Shown piece by piece: positions 43,542-50,787 of a stretch of DNA of 50,787 nt. The position numbers and the translations under genes are program-made. The stretch lies in the NCBI GenBank assembly GCA_947498765.1, contig CANMLG010000010.1, positions 1 through 50,787 on the forward strand, given 5' to 3'. The notes beneath the pieces are model-generated. The model saw only the letters and a list, made by a program, of their open reading frames with translations. It was not told the DNA's origin and did no database searches. The DNA comes from an uncultured Aquimarina sp. (GTDB lineage: Bacteria; Bacteroidota; Bacteroidia; Flavobacteriales; Flavobacteriaceae). Position 1 is the first letter of the stretch. Each line of letters begins with the position of its first letter.

Positions 43542-46500
43542 TTGATTATGAAATCAGAGTTAAAAAAGGTACTCGGGGTAGGCCTATTAATGTTTGTTGG
43601 GAATTTAGGTATTGCTCAGACTGCAAATGTTGATGTTAATCTTAACATTAAACATTCGGTAGGGGGAGTATCTGACTTTGGTAGAGACAGGCATATTACC
43701 ATGCATGCCAGTCTTTATGAAAATGCTTGGGAGGATGAATTGGATCAAGCTGACTATTTATTTAATGAATTAGATATTCAGTTGGGGCGTGATAATGGTA
43801 TTGCCTCTTTTTTACATAGGTTTACACCTGAAGATGAAAATAATAGAAATCATCATGATCCGGACAGTTTAACAGTATTGTTAGATTTTTGGAAGGGTGA
43901 ATATCAACAACGAATTACAGACAGAGGTTTACTACCTTTTAAAGAAAAGCAAGGTAGAGGAGCAATCATGGGAACAAATGCTCATCCAACATATCCAACC
44001 TTATCATATTTTGATAATGGTTTAAATGGTTCAACATGGGGGCGTGAAAATGGCTTTATTTGGATACCTCAAGATATTGAAACTTCTGCTGAGTGGATGG
44101 TTCAGTATTTAGAAGAATTTTTTGTTGAAAATGCAAGTGAAGAAGGAGTCCAAATACCAGAATATTGGGAAGTAATAAATGAGCCTGATTTTGAATTGAA
44201 TACAGGTCAATTTATGATGTCTAGTTGGGAAGATGTTATGGAGTATCATAATTTAGTAGCAAAAGGTATTAAAGAAAGATTAGGTAGCAGAGCTCCAAAA
44301 ATTGGAGGTATGACCTGGGGATTACATGATCTTTTTAGAGGAGATGGTTTTTCTAGATTCAGAGATCCTAATTACGTAGCAAATTTTTATGGAACTACAG
44401 CAGCCGATCAGATAGCAGTAGATTATGCTAGAAGTCAAGTTGATACGCCTCTATTTGCATTGCCAAGTGATGTAGATTGGTATCAATGGGATGTAATTTG
44501 GAAAGAGTTTTTAGATAGAGCTGGTGAAAATATGGATTTTTACTCTGTGCATTTTTATGATTGGCCTCGTTATCAAAACAATGGAGGGCAAAGACGATCT
44601 GGGGGTCATGTGGAAGCTACATTGGAAATGTTAGAATGGTATGATGTTTACAAAAACGGAAAAAATAATAGAAAGCCAGTAATTATTTCTGAATATGGTG
44701 CAGTAGCAAATGCATGGGATCCGATGCCTCATGATACACGTTACGATTGGGAAAACTTAAAACCATTTAGTGCTATGATGATGCAGTTTTTGGAAAGACC
44801 AGATTATATAGAATTATCAATGCCTTTCCACTTATTAAAAGCACAGTTTAGAGATATAGATAGTAATGGTGATGGCATTCCTGAAGTTGTTTATCATTAC
44901 AAAACGCTTCGTGATGATGATGGTGATGGTGAATGGGAACGTAGTGAGTTAGTAAAGTGGTATGAATTGTGGGCAGATGTTGATGGAACCAGAGTTGATA
45001 CAATGTCTTCTGATCCAGATATTCAAGTAGATAGTTATGTTGATGGAAATGAAGTTTATTTAATTCTTAATAATCTACAAGAACAAGCAACAACTATTGA
45101 TTTAAACTTTTTTGAAGACAATAATAACAATGCAACAAGTGTTAGAATAAAACATTTATACTTAGAAGGTGTTAGAGATATTGTATTATCTGATAACACT
45201 ACAAATAATATTCCATCTTCAGTTACAGTTAATCCTGAAGCTACAATGATATTGAAGTATACATTCCCTAATGCAGTTGCGGTTAATGAAACTTCTGTTG
45301 AGAATAAATTTTATGGAGAACCTGTAAGTGATGATCAAAGAGTAAATATTCAAGGTGGAGATAATACATTTTTTGTAAATAATGTTGATGTTCCAGCCAA
45401 TCCTAACCAAGCTGAAGCAATGGTTAAAATGACTGTAACTCTTTTTGATGCTCCACAAACTGAAAATGGATTTTTATCATTAAATAAATTCACATTTAAT
45501 GGAGTTGATGTTGATGTACCATTCGATTGGCGAGGTGAGCAACAATTTAGATCTAAATGGTTTGGAGCTTTAGAAATTCCAGTTCCTGCTAGTTTAGTAC
45601 AAAGAAACAATACTATTGTAGTTGATTTTCAACATGTAGGAGAAGTAAATATTGTAAATCTATTAACTTGGGATTTCAGTAAAACTCCGGGAAGATCAAA
45701 CCCTACAGACCAGCCAGACATTGTTGATGCTACAGGAATAAATGTAACACCAGCTAGTTTAACTATTGATGAAGGGCAAACAGGAACTTTATCAGCAAGT
45801 GTGACTCCTTCAAATGCAACTAATCAATCAGTAACTTGGAGTTCAAGTAATACAAACGTAGCTACAGTTAATGGTTCTGGAGTAGTAACTGGAGTAAATG
45901 AAGGTAGTGCAGTAATTACGGCAACTACTGCTAATGGAAACTTTACTGATACAACAAATGTAACTGTAAATGACACGAATACTGGAGGCGGTGGCGGAGG
46001 CCCTGTTGTTATTCCTGTAGGAAACAACATAGCTTTAAATAAACCGGCTACACAATCTAGTGATTATCTAGGTGCAAATTTTGCTTCACTAGCTGTTGAT
46101 GGAAATCAAAGTAGTATTAACCACACTAATAATGATGCCAATGCATGGTTACAAGTAGATTTAGGTTCTGTTTCTGATATAACTACAGTTCAGGTTTTTA
46201 ATAGAACAGACTGTTGTCAAGGAAGATTAAGTAACTTCCATGTTTTGGTTTCTAATACTCCTTTCTCATCTACAGACTTGAATGCAACAATCAACCAATC
46301 TGGTGTGGGTAACTTCTTTACTTCAGGTAATGCTGGTTCTCCTACTTTGATTGATGTAAATAGAACAGGTAGATATGTTAGAGTTCAATTGGCTGGATCA
46401 AACTTCTTACATGTACAAGAATTAGTGGTTAATGGGACTGAAGGAACTAATACAGGAGGAGGAACTCCACCAACAGGTGGTGGTAGCGCTACTTTAGTTA

Positions 46501-47156
46501 TAGAGGCAGAAGATTTTGCAACTACTAACGGTACATTTAATGATGCTTTTGCAGGAGGACCTGGTCTTGGTGTAAATGACGCTGGTGCTAATATAAATTA
46601 TGTTAATTCTGGTGATTTTGCTACATACAATATTAATGTTGCTACAGCTGGAGATTATTCAATTGAGTATTTAATTTCAACTCCATCTGATAATTCACAA
46701 ATTCAATTTGTAGTTGATGGTGTTGTTGCTGCTACTGATAATGTACCAAATAATGGTGCATGGGATACTTTTGGAGCTATCAATGCTTCAAGTACAGTTA
46801 ATTTGTCTGCTGGTGCACATACAATTAGAATTAATGCAACAGGAAGTAATGTATGGCAATGGAATTTAGATAGAATTACATTAAGCACTGGAAATAGTGG
46901 AGCAAAAGCATTAAGCGATGAGTTATTACCTTCAGTTAATATATATCCAAATCCTGTAGCTACAAATTTAAACTTTAGTAATGTTGATGAATTTGACTCA
47001 GCTACCTTGTATAGTTTGGATGGATCAAATGTGATTGAAGTAGACTTAACAAAAACGCAAAGTATCGATTTAAGTAACGTTAGTAATGGAGTTTACATCG
47101 TTCAAATCAAAGGGGCTGTTAAACAAGAACTACAAAAAGTAGTTGTTAGACATTAG
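43542..47156 (+). CDS. Secreted GH86 beta-porphyranase/agarase with Big_2, discoidin, CBM6 and T9SS domains
   Basis: The 1204-residue enzyme has a signal peptide (to about 25) and a GH86 TIM barrel (about 30-575) with acid/base E214 (VINEP) and nucleophile E384 (IISEYG). A beta-sandwich follows (about 575-715), then a Big_2 Ig-like domain (about 732-810: INVTPASLTIDEGQTGTL), a discoidin/F5-8C-like domain (about 825-965: NIALNKPATQSS), a CBM6 (about 983-1115: LVIEAEDF) and a type A T9SS tail (about 1128-1204). GH86 enzymes cut beta-1,4 bonds in porphyran or agar with retention. Which of the two is cut cannot be read from the sequence. The non-catalytic tail is nearly shared with the next gene. 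A start at the second ATG (43548) is also possible. Confidence 0.93.
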   Translation: MIMKSELKKVLGVGLLMFVGNLGIAQTANVDVNLNIKHSVGGVSDFGRDRHITMHASLYENAWEDELDQADYLFNELDIQLGRDNGIASFLHRFTPEDENNRNHHDPDSLTVLLDFWKGEYQQRITDRGLLPFKEKQGRGAIMGTNAHPTYPTLSYFDNGLNGSTWGRENGFIWIPQDIETSAEWMVQYLEEFFVENASEEGVQIPEYWEVINEPDFELNTGQFMMSSWEDVMEYHNLVAKGIKERLGSRAPKIGGMTWGLHDLFRGDGFSRFRDPNYVANFYGTTAADQIAVDYARSQVDTPLFALPSDVDWYQWDVIWKEFLDRAGENMDFYSVHFYDWPRYQNNGGQRRSGGHVEATLEMLEWYDVYKNGKNNRKPVIISEYGAVANAWDPMPHDTRYDWENLKPFSAMMMQFLERPDYIELSMPFHLLKAQFRDIDSNGDGIPEVVYHYKTLRDDDGDGEWERSELVKWYELWADVDGTRVDTMSSDPDIQVDSYVDGNEVYLILNNLQEQATTIDLNFFEDNNNNATSVRIKHLYLEGVRDIVLSDNTTNNIPSSVTVNPEATMILKYTFPNAVAVNETSVENKFYGEPVSDDQRVNIQGGDNTFFVNNVDVPANPNQAEAMVKMTVTLFDAPQTENGFLSLNKFTFNGVDVDVPFDWRGEQQFRSKWFGALEIPVPASLVQRNNTIVVDFQHVGEVNIVNLLTWDFSKTPGRSNPTDQPDIVDATGINVTPASLTIDEGQTGTLSASVTPSNATNQSVTWSSSNTNVATVNGSGVVTGVNEGSAVITATTANGNFTDTTNVTVNDTNTGGGGGGPVVIPVGNNIALNKPATQSSDYLGANFASLAVDGNQSSINHTNNDANAWLQVDLGSVSDITTVQVFNRTDCCQGRLSNFHVLVSNTPFSSTDLNATINQSGVGNFFTSGNAGSPTLIDVNRTGRYVRVQLAGSNFLHVQELVVNGTEGTNTGGGTPPTGGGSATLVIEAEDFATTNGTFNDAFAGGPGLGVNDAGANINYVNSGDFATYNINVATAGDYSIEYLISTPSDNSQIQFVVDGVVAATDNVPNNGAWDTFGAINASSTVNLSAGAHTIRINATGSNVWQWNLDRITLSTGNSGAKALSDELLPSVNIYPNPVATNLNFSNVDEFDSATLYSLDGSNVIEVDLTKTQSIDLSNVSNGVYIVQIKGAVKQELQKVVVRH
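46020..47153 (+). repeat. Duplicated discoidin-CBM6-T9SS cassette, copy in the GH86 gene
   Basis: The segment from NNIALNKP to the C-terminus recurs in the GH16 gene at about 48147-49271. Long shared runs include TQVFNRTDCC-like FNRTDCC, LSNFHVLVSNTPFSS, VGNFFTSGNAG, RYVRVQLAGSNFLH and AFAGGPGLGVNDAGANINYV. The first linkers differ (poly-Gly against Pro-rich). One copy probably arose from the other or both from a common module. Confidence 0.85.
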
Positions 47157-47240
47157 TCAAATAATAATAAATAACTAAATATAAATTTAATTGCAGAAGA
47201 GTGTAAAAGCTCTTCTGTTTTTCTAAAAACTAAGCTAAAA
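47157..47240. terminator. Intrinsic terminator between GH86 and GH16 genes
   Basis: CAGAAGAG (47194-47201) pairs with CTCTTCTG (47210-47217) around an 8-nt loop and is followed by TTTTTCT. With only 84 bp between the genes, some read-through to the GH16 gene is likely, and a separate promoter is not evident. Confidence 0.8.
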
Positions 47241-49274
47241 ATGAATTACTTAAAAAAAAGCATTGCTACCGCTATACTAGCTGGTTCAGCATTTTCTGCT
47301 TATGCTCAACCTACACCTCCTCCTGGTAAAACCTGGGAAGTTTATCCTGAAATGACAGATGAATTTAACAATGGATTTGATACCGTAAAATGGAGAAAAG
47401 AATTATGGCAATATCCTAATACACCTACTCTTATGGTGGCAGAAAATTCGGGTGTTTCTGATGGAAATTTGTGGATTAAAGCCACTGAAGGTCCAGATCC
47501 AACTTATTTTCATAGTTCAAGGATTTATTCAAATGCACAAATAAAGTATCCAATGTATACGGAGAGTAGAATTATTACTGCTCATTTATCTGCATATAAT
47601 ACATTCTGGCTAAATAATGGAAATTTAGAGGGGAGAGATGAAATTGATGTAATAGAAAATAATTCGAGACCAAGTTGTGGTTGTCAACCAAACTTTCCTT
47701 GGCAAATGAATTCTCAATATTTTCAGGCAACAAACGGATTTACAGTAAGAAATGCGGATAACTTTGACAATAGAAATTTATCGGCCAATAATCCTAAAAG
47801 AGGAGTGCGTTGGAACGAAGATTATCACGTAGTAGGAGTATGGTGGAAAGATGAAAAAAATATGACTTTTTATCTTGATGGTGAAGAAGCAGGAAGTGTA
47901 AGAGTCGGAGAGGATAGAAGTGGAAGAACATATCCAGAAATTATTTTTGCAAGAGATTTAAACTTAATTTGGGATTTATGGACTGCTGATGAAAACTTTT
48001 TAGGAGGTCTTGCTCTTAGAGAGCATTTGAATGATGATAGTGTAAATACTATGAGAGTGGATTGGGTACATACCTATAAATTAGTTGATGGGCAAGGTGG
48101 ACCTGTTGGACCTGTTGATCCAGGTACCCCTCCAGTTACAGGAGGAGATAATATTGCATTAAATAAACCAGTTACTCAATCTAGTAACTATTTAAATGGT
48201 TCGCCTGCATCATTAGCAAATGATGGAAATCCAAATAGCTTTAATCATACTGAAAATGATCAAAATGCATGGGTAGAAGTTGATTTAGGTGCAGTTTCAG
48301 ATATTTCAACCATACAAGTATTTAATAGAACTGATTGTTGTGCAGAAAGATTAAGTAATTTTCATGTATTAGTTTCTAATACGCCATTTAGTTCTAAAAA
48401 TTTAAATACAACAATTAACCAAAATGGTGTTGGTAACTTTTTTACATCGGGTAATGCAGGTACCCCTACAACAATCCAGGCAAATAGATCAGGTAGGTAT
48501 GTTCGTGTACAATTAGCAGGTTCAAATTTTTTACATATTAGCGAATTAGTTGTTAATGGAACTGAAGGTTCTGGTGGAGGTGGTACTCCTCCAAATACAA
48601 ATGCAACTTTAGTAATTGAAGCTGAAGATTTTAATAGTACAAATGGTACTATTAATGATGCTTTTGCAGGTGGACCAGGTTTAGGTGTTAATGATGCTGG
48701 TGCTAATATTAATTATGTAAATTCTGGGGATTATGTAACTTATAATATTAATGTTGCCACTGCTGGGATTTATACTATCGATTACATGATATCTTCCCCT
48801 TCAGATAATGCTCAAATTCAATTTTTGATTGATGGAAATATTGTTTCTACTGACAATGTTCCTAATAATGGGCAATGGGATGATTTTAGAGCTTTAAGAG
48901 CTGGAAGTACGGTTAATTTATCAGCAGGCTCTCATACTGTAAGAATCAATGCAACAGGAAGTAATCAGTGGCAATGGAACTTAGAAAAAATTACACTTAG
49001 AACTGGTAATACTGGAGCTAAATCAAATTCGTCAGATGATTTTACATCTTCTGTGGCGCTTTATCCAAATCCAGTTACGGATGTATTAGTGTTAAGCGGT
49101 ACCGAAGAATTTGATAGTGCTGTTATATACAACATTAATGGTAAAGTTGTAAGTGAGCTAGATTTGGAAGAATCTAATAGTGCAAATTTAGAATCTTTAG
49201 CTAATGGTGTTTATTTAGTAAAAGTTTCTGGAGTAAATAAAAAAGAAGTACATAGAATTGTAGTATCACATTAA
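47241..49274 (+). CDS. Secreted GH16 galactanase with discoidin-like, CBM6 and T9SS domains
   Basis: The 677-residue enzyme has a signal peptide (to about AYAQ, residue 23) and a GH16 domain (about 25-285) with catalytic E134/D136/E139 in EIDVIE. After a Pro/Gly linker come a discoidin-like domain (about 303-440), a CBM6 (about 456-590) and a T9SS tail (about 600-677: LYPNPVTDVLVL, LANGVYLVKVSG). The GH16 domain is nearly the same as that of the shorter enzyme at 34410, with the same residue numbering through the active site. The tail matches that of the GH86 gene 84 bp upstream. It is probably a second enzyme for the same polysaccharide. Confidence 0.93.
   Translation: MNYLKKSIATAILAGSAFSAYAQPTPPPGKTWEVYPEMTDEFNNGFDTVKWRKELWQYPNTPTLMVAENSGVSDGNLWIKATEGPDPTYFHSSRIYSNAQIKYPMYTESRIITAHLSAYNTFWLNNGNLEGRDEIDVIENNSRPSCGCQPNFPWQMNSQYFQATNGFTVRNADNFDNRNLSANNPKRGVRWNEDYHVVGVWWKDEKNMTFYLDGEEAGSVRVGEDRSGRTYPEIIFARDLNLIWDLWTADENFLGGLALREHLNDDSVNTMRVDWVHTYKLVDGQGGPVGPVDPGTPPVTGGDNIALNKPVTQSSNYLNGSPASLANDGNPNSFNHTENDQNAWVEVDLGAVSDISTIQVFNRTDCCAERLSNFHVLVSNTPFSSKNLNTTINQNGVGNFFTSGNAGTPTTIQANRSGRYVRVQLAGSNFLHISELVVNGTEGSGGGGTPPNTNATLVIEAEDFNSTNGTINDAFAGGPGLGVNDAGANINYVNSGDYVTYNINVATAGIYTIDYMISSPSDNAQIQFLIDGNIVSTDNVPNNGQWDDFRALRAGSTVNLSAGSHTVRINATGSNQWQWNLEKITLRTGNTGAKSNSSDDFTSSVALYPNPVTDVLVLSGTEEFDSAVIYNINGKVVSELDLEESNSANLESLANGVYLVKVSGVNKKEVHRIVVSH
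48147..49271 (+). repeat. Duplicated discoidin-CBM6-T9SS cassette, copy in the GH16 gene
   Basis: Second copy of the binding and sorting cassette described for the GH86 gene. The amino-acid match is strong across both binding domains and weaker in the T9SS tail. The linker between the two domains (GSGGGGTPPNTN) differs from the GH86 one (GTNTGGGTPPTGGG). Confidence 0.85.
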
Positions 49275-49299
49275 ACAATTCTTTTTAAATGTTTTAAGA

Positions 49300-49328
49300 G
49301 GCTGCCTGAAAAGGCAGTCTTTTTTTTT
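49300..49328 (+). terminator. Intrinsic terminator after the GH16 gene
   Basis: GGCTGCCT (49300-49307) pairs with AGGCAGTC (49312-49319, one G-U pair) with a GAAA loop, followed by nine T. Confidence 0.9.
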
Positions 49329-49442
49329 GTTTAACCCGGATTATAGGAAATTTTTTACTGTAACATGTATCCATCCGAGCAAATACATATTTTAAATTAC
49401 ACAGTTGTGTTTTAAGTTTGAAGAAACTTTAAAGAGATAGAT

Positions 49443-49793
49443 ATGTTAGCTTTAAGCTCTACAAACAGCTTTACTTTATATGTTCCTCCAACCGATATGC
49501 GAAAGAGTTTTGATAGTCTTTCTGGTATTATTATTTCAGAACTCGATTCAATTCCCAGCGATGGTAATGTGTATATTTTTGTCAATAAACTACGTAACAA
49601 AATAAAATTGTTGCATTGGCAGTCAGGGGGTTTTATACTTTATTATAAACGTTTGGAAAAAGGCACTATTAAACTGCCTGTTTATGAAAAAACGGTATTG
49701 AGTTTAGGCTTGGATTATTCGGCAATAGTATTGTTAATAGATGGAATTTCTATCACTAATGTAAAGCGAGAAAAGCGGTTTAAAAAACACTAA
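49443..49793 (+). CDS. IS66 family accessory protein TnpB (IS66 Orf2)
   Basis: The 116-residue protein is a complete IS66 Orf2-like product: YVPPTDMRKSFDSLSGII, VYIFVNKLRNKIKLLHWQSGGFILYYKRLEKG and a basic C-terminus. TnpB is required for transposition of IS66-type elements, but its biochemical role is unclear. No tnpA-like gene lies before it, and only 114 bp separate it from the galactanase terminator. The transposase gene follows after 43 bp. Confidence 0.93.
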   Translation: MLALSSTNSFTLYVPPTDMRKSFDSLSGIIISELDSIPSDGNVYIFVNKLRNKIKLLHWQSGGFILYYKRLEKGTIKLPVYEKTVLSLGLDYSAIVLLIDGISITNVKREKRFKKH

Positions 49794-49836
49794 TTTTAGT
49801 TGTTTTTTTTGAGTTAAGTATTTATTTTAGTGGGTA

Positions 49837-50736
49837 ATGACCTACCAAGAGCTACTTGTTGAGAATCGTAATCTCCATAAAAAGGCGAAAGATTCTGCGA
49901 CCAAAATAGCTTCGCTAGAACAGCAACTTCAACAACTCTACAAGCTCATAAGTGGTTTTAAATCCGAAAGTTTTATTACTGAAGCTGTTATGGATCAGCT
50001 GTCACTGTTTGGGGAAGATCCCGTAGAAGAAGTAGCAGAGACACCACAACAGACTATTACTTATACCCGAGATAAGAAAAAACATCTGGGGCGTAATGCG
50101 CTTCCGGAAAATCTTCCGGTAAGAGAAGTCATCATCGAGCCCAAGGAAGATACCACAGGACTTACCAAAATAGGAGAAGAAATCACTGAAACCCTAGAAT
50201 ATACTCCTGCTAGTTTGGTTAAACGCAGAACTATTCGTCCTAAATACGCTAAAAAAGAGGATCAAGGCGTACTGATTGCAGAGTTACCAAGCCGTCCTAT
50301 TGACAAGGCTATTGTAGAAGCCTGCTTATTAGCACACATTTTGGTAAGTAAATATGTAGATCACTTGCCGTTTTATCGTCAAATCCAAATGTTCAAACGA
50401 GATTTTGGATGGGAACCCGCCCAAAGTACCATGAGTGATTGGATGGCGAGCTGTTGCCATTTACTAGAACCTCTATACAATACCCTAAAGCAGAAAATAC
50501 TTGATTCAGATTACATCCAAGCTGACGAGTCACCGATCAAGGTGCAAGATCAAGACAAAATAAAGAGTACACATCAAGGCTATCAATGGGTTTATCACGA
50601 CCCCATTCAAAAGCTCGTACTCTTTAATTACCGAAAAGGACGCGGACAAAACGGACCTAAAGAATTGCTTACAAATTACAGTGGTTATCTGCAATGCGAT
50701 GGCTACACTGTATCCTATGTAAAGCCTTTTCGTTAA
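49837..50736 (+). pseudogene. IS66 transposase TnpC, C-terminally truncated
   Basis: The 299-residue frame covers an N-terminal coiled coil (about residues 1-45), a zinc-finger/linker region and the first part of the DDE nuclease. Two catalytic aspartates are visible, D230 (ADESPIKV) and D288 (LQCDGYT). Full TnpC is about 510-540 residues. Homology stops after GYTV; the reading continues SYVKPFR and ends, and no other frame resumes the expected YD...CWAHARR segment. The catalytic glutamate is absent, so it is probably inactive. Sequence right of about 50713 must come from another source, a deletion or a later insertion. Confidence 0.9.
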
Positions 50737-50787
50737 ATCCTAGGTTATAAAAATACGATATTTTTTGTCTTTTTATTTCATGATAAT
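50737..50787. other. Window edge beyond the IS66 remnant
   Basis: The last 51 bases are AT-rich and non-coding as far as they can be read. They are probably flanking chromosome or the end of another element. Confidence 0.3.

Larger units (their letters stand above)
49443..50736 (+). mobile_element. IS66-family insertion sequence, 3'-truncated
   Basis: tnpB and a shortened tnpC are present in the normal order, and no tnpA. The base composition is clearly less AT-rich than the neighbouring genes. The right part of tnpC is missing, so the element cannot move by itself. Terminal inverted repeats could not be identified with confidence; the left end lies between 49329 and 49443. Confidence 0.88.

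Noticed and set aside
45219..46030. Several antisense frames opposite the GH86 gene
   Set aside because: All are shadows of the strong coding frame, with low-complexity products.

Overview
This window looks like chromosome from a marine member of the Flavobacteriaceae (Bacteroidota). The DNA is strongly AT-rich. Promoters matching the Bacteroidota pattern (TTTG, a spacer of about 17-20 bp, then TAnnTTTG) precede several genes. There are FecI/FecR/TonB-receptor and RprX/RprY-like genes, and several secreted proteins end in a type IX secretion (T9SS) sorting domain. Enzymes for red-algal galactan (agar or porphyran) indicate a seaweed-associated lifestyle. No rRNA, tRNA or CRISPR array was seen.

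Layout. 1-5.3 kb: a heptamer repeat, a PLP-binding YggS-like protein, a Gfo/Idh/MocA oxidoreductase, protein-L-isoaspartate methyltransferase, a small lipoprotein, a shortened HTH regulator next to an effector-binding (GyrI-like) gene, and a secreted ricin-type lectin. 5.6-11.9 kb: acyl-CoA carboxylase beta subunit, a surface lipoprotein nuclease, prfB with its programmed +1 frameshift, a YegP-like protein and an OmpA-family protein. 12-21.7 kb: an ECF sigma/anti-sigma pair divergent from a lipoprotein with a 16-residue acidic repeat, then a FecI-FecR-TonB receptor-TonB receptor transport and signalling locus with two paralogous receptors and no SusD. 21.8-31.7 kb: acetyl-CoA synthetase, a GNAT enzyme, a lipoprotein, glycosyltransferases, a membrane hydrolase, a BioF2/FemAB-like acyltransferase, rhodanese, YbbR-like protein and CoaE. 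31.7-34 kb: an RprX/RprY-like two-component system. 34.4-49.3 kb: three secreted galactanases (GH16, GH86, GH16) flanking a housekeeping block (nucleoid protein, pRiA4b ORF-3-like, heme A synthase, CCA-adding enzyme, a large FAD/Fe-S 2-hydroxyacid dehydrogenase). 49.4-50.7 kb: a 3'-truncated IS66 element.

How it fits together. The GH86 enzyme and the long GH16 enzyme are adjacent, share almost the same tail (discoidin-like domain, CBM6, T9SS signal) and probably attack the same polysaccharide outside the cell. The shorter GH16 9 kb upstream is a close paralogue without the binding modules. No SusC/SusD pair, sulfatase or exo-galactosidase is present, so uptake and final degradation must be encoded elsewhere.

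The least ordinary items are: the two perfect abutting palindromes upstream of the Gfo/Idh gene; three 11-bp-phased repeats between the truncated regulator and the effector-binding gene; a 19-bp perfect dyad just before the first TonB receptor; a glycosyltransferase gene with no ATG/GTG start whose only TTG lies inside a consensus promoter; and the copied carbohydrate-binding cassette beside an IS66 remnant. I found no clearly new multi-gene system. The best candidates for undescribed biology are the sigma-linked repeat lipoprotein and the double-receptor FecI/FecR locus.
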